A DNA stretch of 64,000 nucleotides, taken from assembly GCA_013396755.1 (NCBI GenBank), contig VWZF01004801.1:17445-81444 (forward strand), read 5' to 3'. Positions 39,801-50,441 of the stretch are shown here, in pieces. The first letter of the stretch is position 1, and each line of letters begins with the position of its first letter. The translations under genes and the position numbers were made by a program. The DNA comes from Sclerurus mexicanus. Taxonomy: Eukaryota > Chordata > Aves > Passeriformes > Furnariidae. The notes beneath the pieces are model-generated. The model made no database searches. It had not been told where the DNA came from and saw only the letters and a list, made by a program, of their open reading frames with translations.

Positions 39801-41993
39801 TGTACCCATTAATGCACCCCACTCCTCACCCCAAAATTAATTAATGTTTACAGAAAATTGTGGTAAAATAATGGTTCAAACAGTAATGCCTGTTTAATTT
39901 GTAAGTCTCTAAAGTTCAGCTACAAACAGCTAAATGACAGTAATAGAGTAATTTTCTAAGGCTATGTGATCTGATGGCAAGGTCAGCTCATTAACTGTTT
40001 TTTGCTGCAGAAAGTATGCAAAATACATTTATCGAATGGAAGCTAGACTTTTTTTTTTTTTTAAGATGACAATAAATACAACCAAAAATACACCATTCAA
40101 TGGAGAACTGTAGGTATTGCTAACTGCATATGTTGTCTTTGTTCAGAAGTGAAGATATGAATGTCAAACACTAATTGAATATCAGTGAAAATAAGCTACT
40201 TGAATTACATTAATCTTGGTAATTTCTTTCTTCTGTCAGTCATTTTAATAAAAACAGTAGAATTTATCAGAAAGGTATGTAGATGCCACAATTTTCAGAA
40301 ACACATAATAAGAAATTCACAGCTCTACAATATGAATAACTTCCTAAAATATGTTTTCAAATGCATGCAGCAATGTAAGAAAAGACACATAATCATGTAT
40401 ATGCAAGAAACAAGAATAAATCAAATCAATATTATGCCATGTAATTATGCTTTATATTGAGGACAAAAAATTGAGAATTAAGGAAAACCGATCAATAGTA
40501 CACAGTCATAACATGTTTCTGTACTGCTACTGAAATAATCAACACTATCAGTATCACTTATCTGTAATAACATTACAAAGAATAATCCACAGAAATAGGG
40601 TATTGTTGCTCTTGGTAGCAAGAACTATGTCACCTCAAAACAATATCGATCAGAAATTTATTCTGCTTATAAACCTCTATTCTGACATCCACAGACTATC
40701 TTGGTGCATTCCAAAATGTGCAATAACTCTCTTAATTGTAATTATTTTTCAAAGATGTTGGACAATACCTTACCTTTCAGTTCACTTAGGAATATTATGT
40801 TTAGCCTCTCTAAGTCACCTCTATTAAACTGTGTTGATGATAACACTATTGGTGTATGAGTTGTGCAAGCATTAGCAGACAGCTGATTCAGTGGAGATAG
40901 CCAGAATAAATTTGCTGAAGCACACATCCTGCTAATCTGTTTGAAGAATATTGTGCAGCATTAGTACTGGCACTTCATGTTATCTGCACAGCCTGATAAG
41001 GTACATCTTTATTAAATTCAGTTATTGAAAGGATGCCAGTCATGCAGTAGGAATATTTTAAAATCTTGAAAATAAATTAATCAGCTCTTTGTTAGTCAGA
41101 GCTTGGTTTAATGGCTGAGTGTCTAGAGAAGCCTTTCTAAACACCTGGCAGCATTGTACAATAAAAGTTTCGTAATTTTAAGTGGAAGTAGCTCTTTTTT
41201 TTCTTTCTTTCTCCATGTGTAGTGAGACAGTTACTTTTAGGGAATTTGGAAATTAGCAAATGCTGGAGTAAGAGCTCCCCTCTCTGTTGCTTTTATAAAA
41301 TTACAAAGATTCTGTGTAATGTGAGGATGTTGGGAAGTGGAAATAATTTACTTCCTAATATTTCAAAATGGAAATATTGTTTAAAACAATTATTTTGATT
41401 ATATAAAATTCTGCTCCAGTCTTTAATATGAAGACAAAAAAATATGTTCTCTTGCTCTTTAACAGATGTTAAAAAAGCTGACAACTACTGGCAACTCAAA
41501 CTATTTGATACAAAAAATCACTAGAAATTGTATATTCACTGAGTGACCCCTTAGTCACTTTGTGCTTGGTAAAAATTATCTGCAAGGCAGTAAATCTAAC
41601 TTCCTTATATGACATCTTGTCAAACAGTTGAATTACCATGTAAAAACTACCTTACTGTAAGAGGAGCATTTGTAGCCTTCTTGATGTCACCTGTACCAGC
41701 TGTAACTATTTCTACATTATTAACTAGTTTAAATGATTCTCATTGGCTAGGTGTTATTAGAATATAAGAGATATATTTAGATTTTTTCCCCTCAGTTATT
41801 TTTTTATATCTAGTTTTCTTCTAGTGAAGGTACTCATACACTATAATCATACATCTTCTTCATCTTCTTTTTGATATGCTAAACACATTCAGCTCCCTAT
41901 ACATTTCCTAGGAGCATATCTCCTACAGTCCTCAAATGACTTTTTTATATAGGCAAACATTTTGCAAACAAATGGTGAAAGAAAACTTCATAC
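36894..41993 (-). other. MCTP1: MCTP1 intron
   Basis: A 5100-bp intron, donor TAT|GTATGA and acceptor TTATTTTTTAG. It contains the 133-bp CR1-derived duplicate (41813-41945) close to its 5' end. No exon was recognised inside. Confidence 0.8.
41813..41945 (-). repeat. Duplicate copy of a CR1 segment beside the TGA-bearing exon
   Basis: 133 bp identical at 132 positions to 46176-46308. The block is CR1-derived (antisense on plus), but here CR1 homology does not extend beyond the block, whereas at 46 kb it does. The direct repeat TTTTTTATAT flanks it (41800-41809 and 41941-41950). Confidence 0.85.
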
Positions 41994-42180
41994 ATATCTC
42001 TTTAGTATCTCCTCTCACTCCTTCTGGTCCTCCAGGGTGTTAACAGAGAGGTTGGAGATAGTGACTGCAGCTGAGGCTGTGAGAGTGACCAACAACACCA
42101 GGCATCCCTCTCCCTCCTCCAGTGGCATCTCCAACTTGTGGGTTTGTTCTTTACTCAGAGTTGACAGGTCAGCCTGGCAC
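41994..42180 (-). CDS. MCTP1: MCTP1 exon, end of C2B and C2B-C2C linker, with in-frame TGA
   Basis: A 187-bp exon. It starts with the last base of the split Arg codon (TTTCTAG|G TGC CAG) and ends at phase 0 (AGA TAT|GTATGA). It encodes CQADLSTLSKEQTHKLEMPL, then EEGEGCLVLLVTLTASAAVT and ISNLSVNTLEDQKE, then a TGA stop (minus strand, 42015-42017), then EEILKRY. In remembered orthologues the TGA position is Arg (QKEREEILKRY), so one CGA-to-TGA change explains it. Both splice sites and the frame on either side are intact, so this is not a misplaced boundary. A weak alternative donor lies upstream (CTCTCT|GTTAAC, exon end 42045). It is also phase 0 and would remove 17 codons including the stop. 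Exon identity is certain; whether it yields protein is not. Confidence 0.93.
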
Positions 42181-42355
42181 CTAGAAACACACATTCTGCA
42201 TCAGTGTGTGGTTTTTCTTATATCAAACAAAAGCACATTGACTTACTTGCAGTGAAATGGACAAAAAAATACCCCAGGTAAGTAGAAACTCCCTCCTAGC
42301 TTCTGGAAAAATTTCTAAATTTATCTTCAGCTTTAATTATGCCATTTTTTTTTGT

Positions 42356-42387
42356 TTGGTTATTTGTTTGTTTGTTTGTTTGTTTGT
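42356..42387. repeat. (TTTG)n microsatellite
   Basis: About six TTTG units following a T-run, in the gene's 12.3-kb intron. Confidence 0.8.
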
Positions 42388-45300
42388 GGCTACACAACCT
42401 GTTTTGAAGTGAACAATAAATATTAAAAAGAATGTACAGATACAAGACATAAGATTACTTAACATGCCTTACTCAAACACAAGATAATTTTTAAAAAATC
42501 CAGCTTCATATGCAAATTTTACTTCTAATTACATCTCTTGTATAAAGAAAAAATGTTCTGATATGAACATTTTTCATACCATTCACCTAACAATAGTAAA
42601 AATCCTTTCCAGAAAAAAAAAAAAAAAGAATTCATGTGGACTTAACTGTGATGGCATTAAGATGACTGAGCATAGAAAAACTGAACTTGAGCACCACCTG
42701 AAAGGCTCAGCTTTCTTGCAGTAAGCTGTGTGTGGCTCAGAGTCAAAGCTTCATGCAGGCATCTAGGATAAAATCTGATGCCACAACCCCCTATATAATA
42801 AGATGTCTCACTTTGTAATGAGCAGGGACTGCTTATAACTGTGCTGAGTGGCTGAAGCCAATCCGCTCTGCTTGATCCCTTTCTGAATAACTCTGGCTGT
42901 ACCATACACTGAAATAATGAAGAATGACTCTATACATGCCAGACAGCAGAAACAGCTTTGCAATATCTTTAGAAATACAAGGTAAGGCATGGAAAGAAAA
43001 GCAAGACAACTTCTATCAAAAAGCTGACCATATGCTTTTAAATAACACAATAATACCTTAGGGTTAGTAATTAGTCTGTGCACAGCTTGGAAATTTTATT
43101 ATTTTAATTTGTACAATGCACAAGTTTCAACTTTGTTAGACTTCAACTCTGAGCATGTATAGAAATGCAGTGTCCACGTCAAATGTAATGCCAGCTTGCA
43201 ATGCACAGGAATTTCTGTGAAAAGGCACTAGTTGGAATACTTGTAGCATCTCAAAATGAGTTTTGCCAACTCATTACTCTAAAAACAGTAACAATACTGA
43301 AATAAAATAAATGCATATATTCTATATCTAGTTTAGCCACTGAATGTTCTACTTTCAACAGTGATTATTTAATGTGACAAGCAAATGTACTATATGCCAC
43401 TAACTTACTAAACTAAACATCTCTTTTCATAAAATGTCAATTGATTTTGAAGAAAAAGATAACATGGTCACTCAGAAAAAGGTGGCAGACATGAATAAAT
43501 AGCCATTTAAGGACAAGAAATAGCCAACTATGAGAATAAATGCAGCCTTATAAAATGGGCATTGTGCTATCACAGGCAGATCACATTTGCTACAGGAAGT
43601 CTGTCCTTTATTTTGTAAAAAACATTTACTGTCTGTTGTGCAGCTGTCTTAACTACTGCAATGCTCATACAATAAAGTTTCAACTATCTTACAATGAAAA
43701 ATTTCTAACTGACATAGCATTCTGAGTTTAATGCTCACCTATTTTGAACTCTTCATGTGATAAGGAGTGAGAAATGGCAAAATAAAACACCAAAATAAAG
43801 TTATTGCTGTCTATAGTGCAGGCTAGTGGTCAATACAAGGTTTGTACATGTACACAGACTCTTCGATTTTTATTTAGGATAAAGTGAGAAATATAAAGGC
43901 TTCCTTAAGATAACAAATACTGCAATCAAACATTCAAAGCTGGAGAAGGTAAAAATACCCCTGGTCTTAAATATTCTTTGATAATTTATTTCAAAACAGA
44001 AACCCCTCAAAAATAGGGCTCAGTGACAATATTGAGACATCAATCAATAGTCATTTAAAGAACCAACCTAAACTCTTTTAAAGTCAGTAAAAGCATCGGA
44101 AAGTCATTATGATACTAGCAATGCAGAAATAATCTGGCCCTCACTCAAAAAATAGGCAATGAAACCTTATCTGGAGAAAAACCCACCTACATCCATCAGA
44201 AAAATTCAATGAGTGTTAAATTTCAGGGTCTACATCAGAGTTACAAAATACAATTTCTCCAATTCTTGAAGTTACAACACTTTTGCAATATTAGTAGTCC
44301 ATGTTATTTTTTATTTAGGTTAAGAGAAGCAACTGACCAATTTTATGTGTGGTCCTTTTGTATAGCTATGAAATACTCCTAACACCACCACATCTAGAAC
44401 AGATTACCTGAGAAATATGTCTCTATCATCTGCTTCATAAATCTCCATGAACAGCCCATCACCAGCTTGTTATTTCCAAAAATCATACAAACAGTAGGAC
44501 GTGCTCTGGAAACTTATTTCCAGTGCAAGCCTTAACTATTTTAAAGGAAAAATATCCTCTGAGGGGTCCTCAGATAACCTGATAAAAACCTAGAGTTATT
44601 CCATTAAGAAGTGTCACCATTGCACTTTATGGAAGTCCAGGTTAAAAGTGTCCCTGTGTGTATACAGTCAGGTGAAAGCACATTTCTCACTCTTTGCCAG
44701 ATCCTCTCTCCCCAACATTGCAGGGGATGAAGCTTGCATGTGTCTAACTCAAAGGTGCTGAGGCTCAAGCAGCATCCAGCATTAAGGTGAATGCATCAAC
44801 AACACATGATTCAGACAAATGATAAGACTTTCCAATTTACAGACACTATAAGAGAAATTGCAATATTTTTCCCATTAGTAGTTGAATTTTTTATGATAAA
44901 AAATCTACTTTGTTTGCTCTTACACGAAATTTCCTTAAAAAATGAAATCTTTTTTTGTTATATCTACTTTGTCCTCACCAGATCTTTGTACAGGACCAAA
45001 AAAATGAGATAGAAGTTTAGTTTTATTAAGGCATTACCTAAACACTAACCCTAGCCTAGAATAACCTTGACAGACATCAATAGGAAAACAAAAAAACTCC
45101 TTTTTGTATAACATTTCCATAGGAGGACTGAAGTTAATAAAATACTTCTGAAGTTAAGTATCTGTTTGAAAAGTATTTATTTTTCAAATGTGAGTATCTT
45201 TAAAAAGTTCAAGTCGACAATGCTCCTTTACATTTTACTGACAGTATATACAAGTATTCCAAGCTTTAAAGTTTTAGTAATGCTGACTTATATCAGTTAA

Positions 45301-46129
45301 GATATTCTCTTAAAAGACATTTTTCACCTATAACTGTTTCCATGGAGGACAGAGATGCTCTGAGGATGAAGGTGAACTTGAATGTTACCAGAAAATGGTG
45401 CAGAATGAATAAGAAATTTTTGTCTTGTTTTCTCAACTTGAGGACCATGAAAAATTACAGCCATTTTGAGAAGGCCACAAGTTGCATATGACCACCAGCT
45501 GTCACACTGAAAGCATAAGATAATAGTAATTTTGGACAATCTGGTTTCTTAAGGAATTATTATTTACATGATGCTGCTGCAAGAAAAGAGTTCTCTGTAC
45601 AGAGGTCAACCTGAAGAATTATGGCAAAAAATTTTATGTTAATTTCACAGACATATTTCCAAGCATGGCTATAAATCATACAGTAGAGAAATATCGGTTT
45701 TAGGGCAATTTGAGTATTTCTGCATTTTCCATGCTGTATGGCTCCTTCAGTGCACACTGTGGCAGCACTACCGCTGCAAGGCTGGCGCACTGGAACCGTC
45801 CCCTTGGCTGGCTGACTCCGCAGAAGGAGCCATTTAGGGGCATGCTCCCTCCCATCAGTTCTGCATGTGAACGTTACCAGGCACCACACATATTTGAATT
45901 TTCAGGCCTTGAGAGATCAGAAGGGAGAAAACCCATGCAAATGCATCAAGTTCATCTGCCAAAGTTATTATAGATAAATTGCTCAGAAACAGGGTGTAGC
46001 TCCCATGGAGGAAAATCTGAAGGTTCAAGGGGAATCTACCACTTGCCCATTCAGTGTGTTAATCATCCAAACTTTTAGAAATATATTTCAGATTTATTTT
46101 TAATTTGAATATATCTGGCCTCTGGTTCT

Positions 46130-46440
46130 TTTTATGCCTTTCTTTAGCCAGTTAAAAAAGCCTTTAGTGTTTCATGTTTTCTTCTAGTGAAGGTACTCAT
46201 ACACTATAATCATACATCTTCTTCATCTTCTTTTTGATATGCTAAACACATTCAGCTCCCTATACATTTCCTAGGAGCATATCTCCTACAGCCCTCAAAT
46301 GACTTTTTGTAACTTTTCTGATCCAGTAAAATTCTCCTGCATCCTTTCTAAAGTGTGGAAGGCAGAACTATATGTAGTATTTTATTATCAGCATGTCTAA
46401 CAGGTAAAAATCACCTCTCCTCTCTAGTTCTAACAGAACC
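46130..46440 (-). mobile_element. CR1 LINE 3' fragment
   Basis: On the plus strand it reads as antisense CR1. Recognisable stretches are TTAGCC..TTAAAAAAGCC, GTGAAGGTACT.ATACACT..AATCA, TTTTTGATA.GCTAAACA.ATTCAGCTC, AAAGTGTGG..GCAGAACT and AGGTAAAAATCACCTCTC. Boundaries are approximate. It holds the probable parent copy of the 133-bp duplicate near 41.9 kb. Confidence 0.8.
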
Positions 46441-47347
46441 TGAATGTAAGACTGCGATGGCATCCTGGTGAGATATCCTTGCTAATGAATGAATTACAAA
46501 GGTAGCAATGTGACATAGAAGGCCTCTTAAAAGCCAGGTGGCCAGGCAAGTGAGAAACAGCAGATTGTGAGATCATTTTCTTGCATGACAAAATAAAATA
46601 TAAAAGAAGAACTGGCACAATCCTAAGTGATAGGGACAGAAAAGCACTACTTGGCTACAAACCAGGCAACTTAATTACCATCATGACTTGTTCAGGAACA
46701 CAGTCTTTCAACTCCACTGTGATTCAGATCTATGCTGCTCCAAAGGATGCCAAGGAGAGGAAACTGTATGATTCCACAATTAGAACTGAGCTGGACACAT
46801 CAGAAGCAGTGAGCCATGAACTGCTACAATTAGTGAGACTCCATATCCTTTATGAGCAGAGTAAAATGTTCCAGTAACACCAAGGAACAAAAGGAGAGGG
46901 AAAATCTTGCAAAGCACTGTCAGAAAATGACACATCTCAGAAACACTCAGTGTTGACTGCAGTAATGTGAACTTCTTGGAAGAATCAGAGCATGACATTT
47001 TTAACTGTAAAGATAATGAAAAAGAAATTTAATTATGGACTTCACACAATGCTTGTGAGAGGTGTTCGACAGAGGTGATACACTGAAAACCAGGAAAGCT
47101 TCCAAAGGAATTGGAGACCATAACTCGTCTAAATAGGACACTGACTGAGAACAAGACTGGTGGTGAGCTGGGGAAGCTGAAGAGGAACCCTGGAAAGCTG
47201 TGGGGCAGACCTCAGCAGGACCTGGGGAACAGTGCTGTCAGTTGCCATGTAGCAACATATGGAATTCAGGAAAGAGCCCCACACTTTTGGGTAAGTCATC
47301 CCAACAGAAATACATAAAATACAGGACAATCTCACCAATCACCAAGC

Positions 47348-47419
47348 AATGCCTGAATACCAAATAAGTGTTTATTACTTGCTAATGCCTGAATACCAAA
47401 TAAGTGTTTATTGCTTGCT
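47348..47419. repeat. 36-bp tandem duplication, two units
   Basis: Units 47348-47383 and 47384-47419 begin AATGCCTGAATACC and end CTTGCT. They differ at one position (TTATTA versus TTATTG). Confidence 0.95.
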
Positions 47420-48532
47420 AAATACAATCCATGCCACAAAAATTGCAATTTTAAATTATAGATTAGCTTCTTCCTAAGCATAGATCTTCATTATAAAACT
47501 CCAGATTTACTTTTGAAATTGGATAGGCAGAAAAAAAAGTACTAAAAATGGTTTAAGATGTGATATTTCCTAGGTTGTCCCTATGGTACAGCCACAGACT
47601 ACAGACTGTAAGTGCTGTCACCAATGCAATTCCTTTGTAGCAAAATTAACACTTTCATCTGCTAAACCAGTCTATAGTTTTGATGAACATTATGTCTCCC
47701 TATACGGTTCTCCCCGGCTAGTTGGTCCAAGAAATTTTGCAAGAACTTTTTCACAGCTCCAATCTGTGCCTTTCAGAAATCCTCACAACACCCTATCTGC
47801 ACCTTTCACCATTTTCCACACACTGTCACAGTCCTCATATCTAAGCAGCCATTCCATGTTTCTTTCTCTCTTCCTCCTATTTTGCCACTCTTCAATTAGT
47901 ACATTTCCATATGCGGGAAGACATAGGGTCAGAAGAAGGATCCATAAGCAGTCCAGCTTATATGCAGCATTCTGTATTTTAAAATACATTGGGGGATACT
48001 ATCAATTTTGCAATAGAATGTGACAATAGCAACTGTCAGTAAGAGTTTTAAATAATAAAATATCCAGTAAGAGAAAGTTATTGAAGATTGTGAACCAAAA
48101 CTGAAACTTTTTTGGCTTTCTAACAGAGCAGACATGCCTCTGCATTAGTAAAGACGGGCAGAGATAGGAATAAATAAGCGGTGGAATACCTGAAGGCCAA
48201 ATTTTGAGATGCAGTATTAACATCTAGGTCCTTTTGACAACAATCAGAAATGGAGATGGCTCAGAACATCCCAGGCTTTTTCAAAGGCAAGCCTGGCAGT
48301 AGCATTTTTAGATTTTAATGCTTCAGGCAAAATCTTTATTTTACATCAAGAAATGCATCAGCAATAATTTAACTTTAGTGTTTATGTATAATCAACAAAT
48401 TATTATACAGACAGGCTGTTGGTTGTGTGCTTTTCTATATTTGCACAGCATTGCTGTGTAATTCACATGCACATGGAGTTCAAGTCTCAAAATACAACAG
48501 TATATTGTTTACATTTTTTTATATAATACGTT

Positions 48533-48832
48533 CTCACGCATCCCGGAAGGAAGGAGAGGAGACGTTCCCGGCGGTGTTGGGAGAGAGCTGAAAACTCGTT
48601 TATTCAGAGCATGGGACGGGGGTATAGGTCTCAGGGGCGGAGTTAGGGGTGGAGTTATGGGCGGAGTTATGGGCGGAGTTAGGGGCGTGACATGGCGAGG
48701 GGAAGGTCTAAGGAGGCAGGGGGGTGATTCAGATGGGGTGGAGCCAGCTTCTCATTGCGAAGCTGGGTTTTGCCAGGGAGGGATAAGGTTACATAGTAAT
48801 ACTGGGTAGTTGGGCAACCTCCACCAAAACCA
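48533..48832 (-). mobile_element. GC-rich solo LTR with repeated GC-box-like motifs
   Basis: An abrupt GC-rich island in AT-rich intron. On the minus strand it reads, in order: a 5' part (CCCAACTACCCAG), four 12-bp GC-box-like units (48637-48684), a CTATACC TATA-like box near 48630, AATAAA (48599-48604) and a U5-like end (CTTCCGGGATGCGTGAGAAC). This is the layout of a retroviral LTR. No coding sequence is attached. The outer ends are approximate and no target-site duplication was found. Confidence 0.65.
48637..48684. repeat. Four tandem 12-bp GC-box-like units
   Basis: Four contiguous units of GCGGAGTTA(G/T)GG, one with GTGG in place of GCGG. Each junction makes GGGCGG or a close variant, the Sp1-type box, just upstream of a TATA-like box on the minus strand. 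Confidence 0.85.
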
Positions 48833-49843
48833 TACAGACACAGGGGAGATACTATGTAACTAATACAATAAATTGCTATCTAAGCTATAAAACATCTTCG
48901 AATGCCGGAATTTCTGGATTTTGATGTAGATGTTAATTCTCTGGTGGTGTTCTCTGGGAAATGGTCACCTTGGCCACTTTCACAGGTCTGTGTTCTCCCA
49001 CAACGTTCTTCCAAAGTTACTTCAACATGCAGAAATTTTCAAACTACCATGGTGAAAACATTTTTGAAAGACTGACATAATAAAGTACTATCTACAATTC
49101 CAGAGGAAGTCATCTTCTCTACAGAGTTTTGCAAAATCAAGAAAACTTCCAAGATAGGGCAATTTCAAAATTAACATGGACTTTCACAAATACAGTTCAA
49201 AACCTTCTTCTTGGGCAACAATATTTAAAAGAGAAGATTGCTAGTATTTTATCACAGTCTCCACAAGATCTCTAGAAAGAAATCTGGGAAGAAACACTTG
49301 CAGTAGCATATTTAGTGTCCTTCACTCAACTTTATATGCATGTTGGAGCACCCATACACAGTTTTACAACATCACTCAGTTCTCTATGATAATGCTCAGT
49401 CTCCCATAGTGAAATTATGTAAATGTCAGTGAGAAAAAAACCCCAACACAAACCATAAATATTAAAATGATATATTTTTAAAATAGAAACTCACTTTAGT
49501 TTAGAACATTGATAGCATATCCCAGTGCTTTCAGATTAATCAGAGAATCCTGGTCATATTTGACTGCATTTATCTACATGCAAAAACTATACCTTTGTTA
49601 CTGAGAAAAGTAAACAGAAAAGGCATAGCAGATTAGGTCTGCAAACCTAAATACTTAATTTTCAATATTTTACCTTTTGTATTTCTTAACATCCATTATA
49701 TGAATGGTCACAAAATCAATCTGAATTTTCATGACAATATTTAGAGTTTATGGGAAATTTCAGTTTGCTATGGATAAAACTAATACATAGCCTTAATGAA
49801 TATACATACACAAGCTCTCTTTTCCTTAATTTTCATCACATGG

Positions 49844-50441
49844 TGTGGTGGTTTAGTTTTCTTGGTGTTGGTCTAGGCCTTCCCTAGTAACCGGGTTATA
49901 ACTAAGGAAGTATTCCACACCATTCCTTCACGTAATCAGCTGTATATAAGATGAGGAAGAAAGTTTCCTCTCTCTGTCTCTTCCTTTTGGGTGTTTGTAG
50001 GACATCAGGTCTCAGTGTGTCAGCTTAGCTCTTATCTATATGAGCTGAGGCCTATCTGAGAACCGTTGTCCAAAAGCCGCACAGAGGTGGAGATTTCAAC
50101 TGTTTCTCTTGAGGGGAGTTTGGTTAGAATTTACTGTGTTAGTTACTTATTGAGCTTTTCCCTGAGTTTACAAGTGTGTGTATCTGCTTTGTTTTGTTTG
50201 TTTTTACCCATTTTTATCCCTATTCCCTTTCTCTTTTCCCCCCTTTTCCTTTTGGGGCTGTTTGAAATTCTTGTTCTGTATATTCATAGTGTTTGATTGT
50301 ATATAATTGTAATATATATGAATATATATATATATACTTTTACTACAATTGTCTTTGGGTACCTTTTTTTCTTCTCTCCTGGTGGGGGGAATCTGTGTGG
50401 CCAGCAGCTGGGTTTGGCAGGGAGCCAACCCAAATCTCCAT
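49844..50441 (+). mobile_element. Solo LTR, ERVL-like
   Basis: Begins TGTGGTGGTTTAGTTTTC. It has a plus-strand TATATAA box (49943-49949), a pyrimidine-rich middle, and ends near CCAACCCAAATCTCCAT. The direct repeat ACATGG flanks it (49838-49843 and 50442-50447). With that repeat the terminal dinucleotide is AT, not CA, so the exact end is uncertain by a few bases. No internal genes. Confidence 0.65.

Noticed and set aside
41813..41945. Considered as evidence for tandem duplication of the neighbouring exon
   Set aside because: The partner block at 46176-46308 has no exon next to it; both blocks are CR1-derived.
41962..42255. 97-codon plus-strand ORF
   Set aside because: It is the antisense shadow of the MCTP1 exon 41994-42180.
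47583..48023. 146-codon plus-strand ORF
   Set aside because: No family resemblance and low-complexity Ser/Phe stretches; overlapping minus-strand ORFs are equally long.
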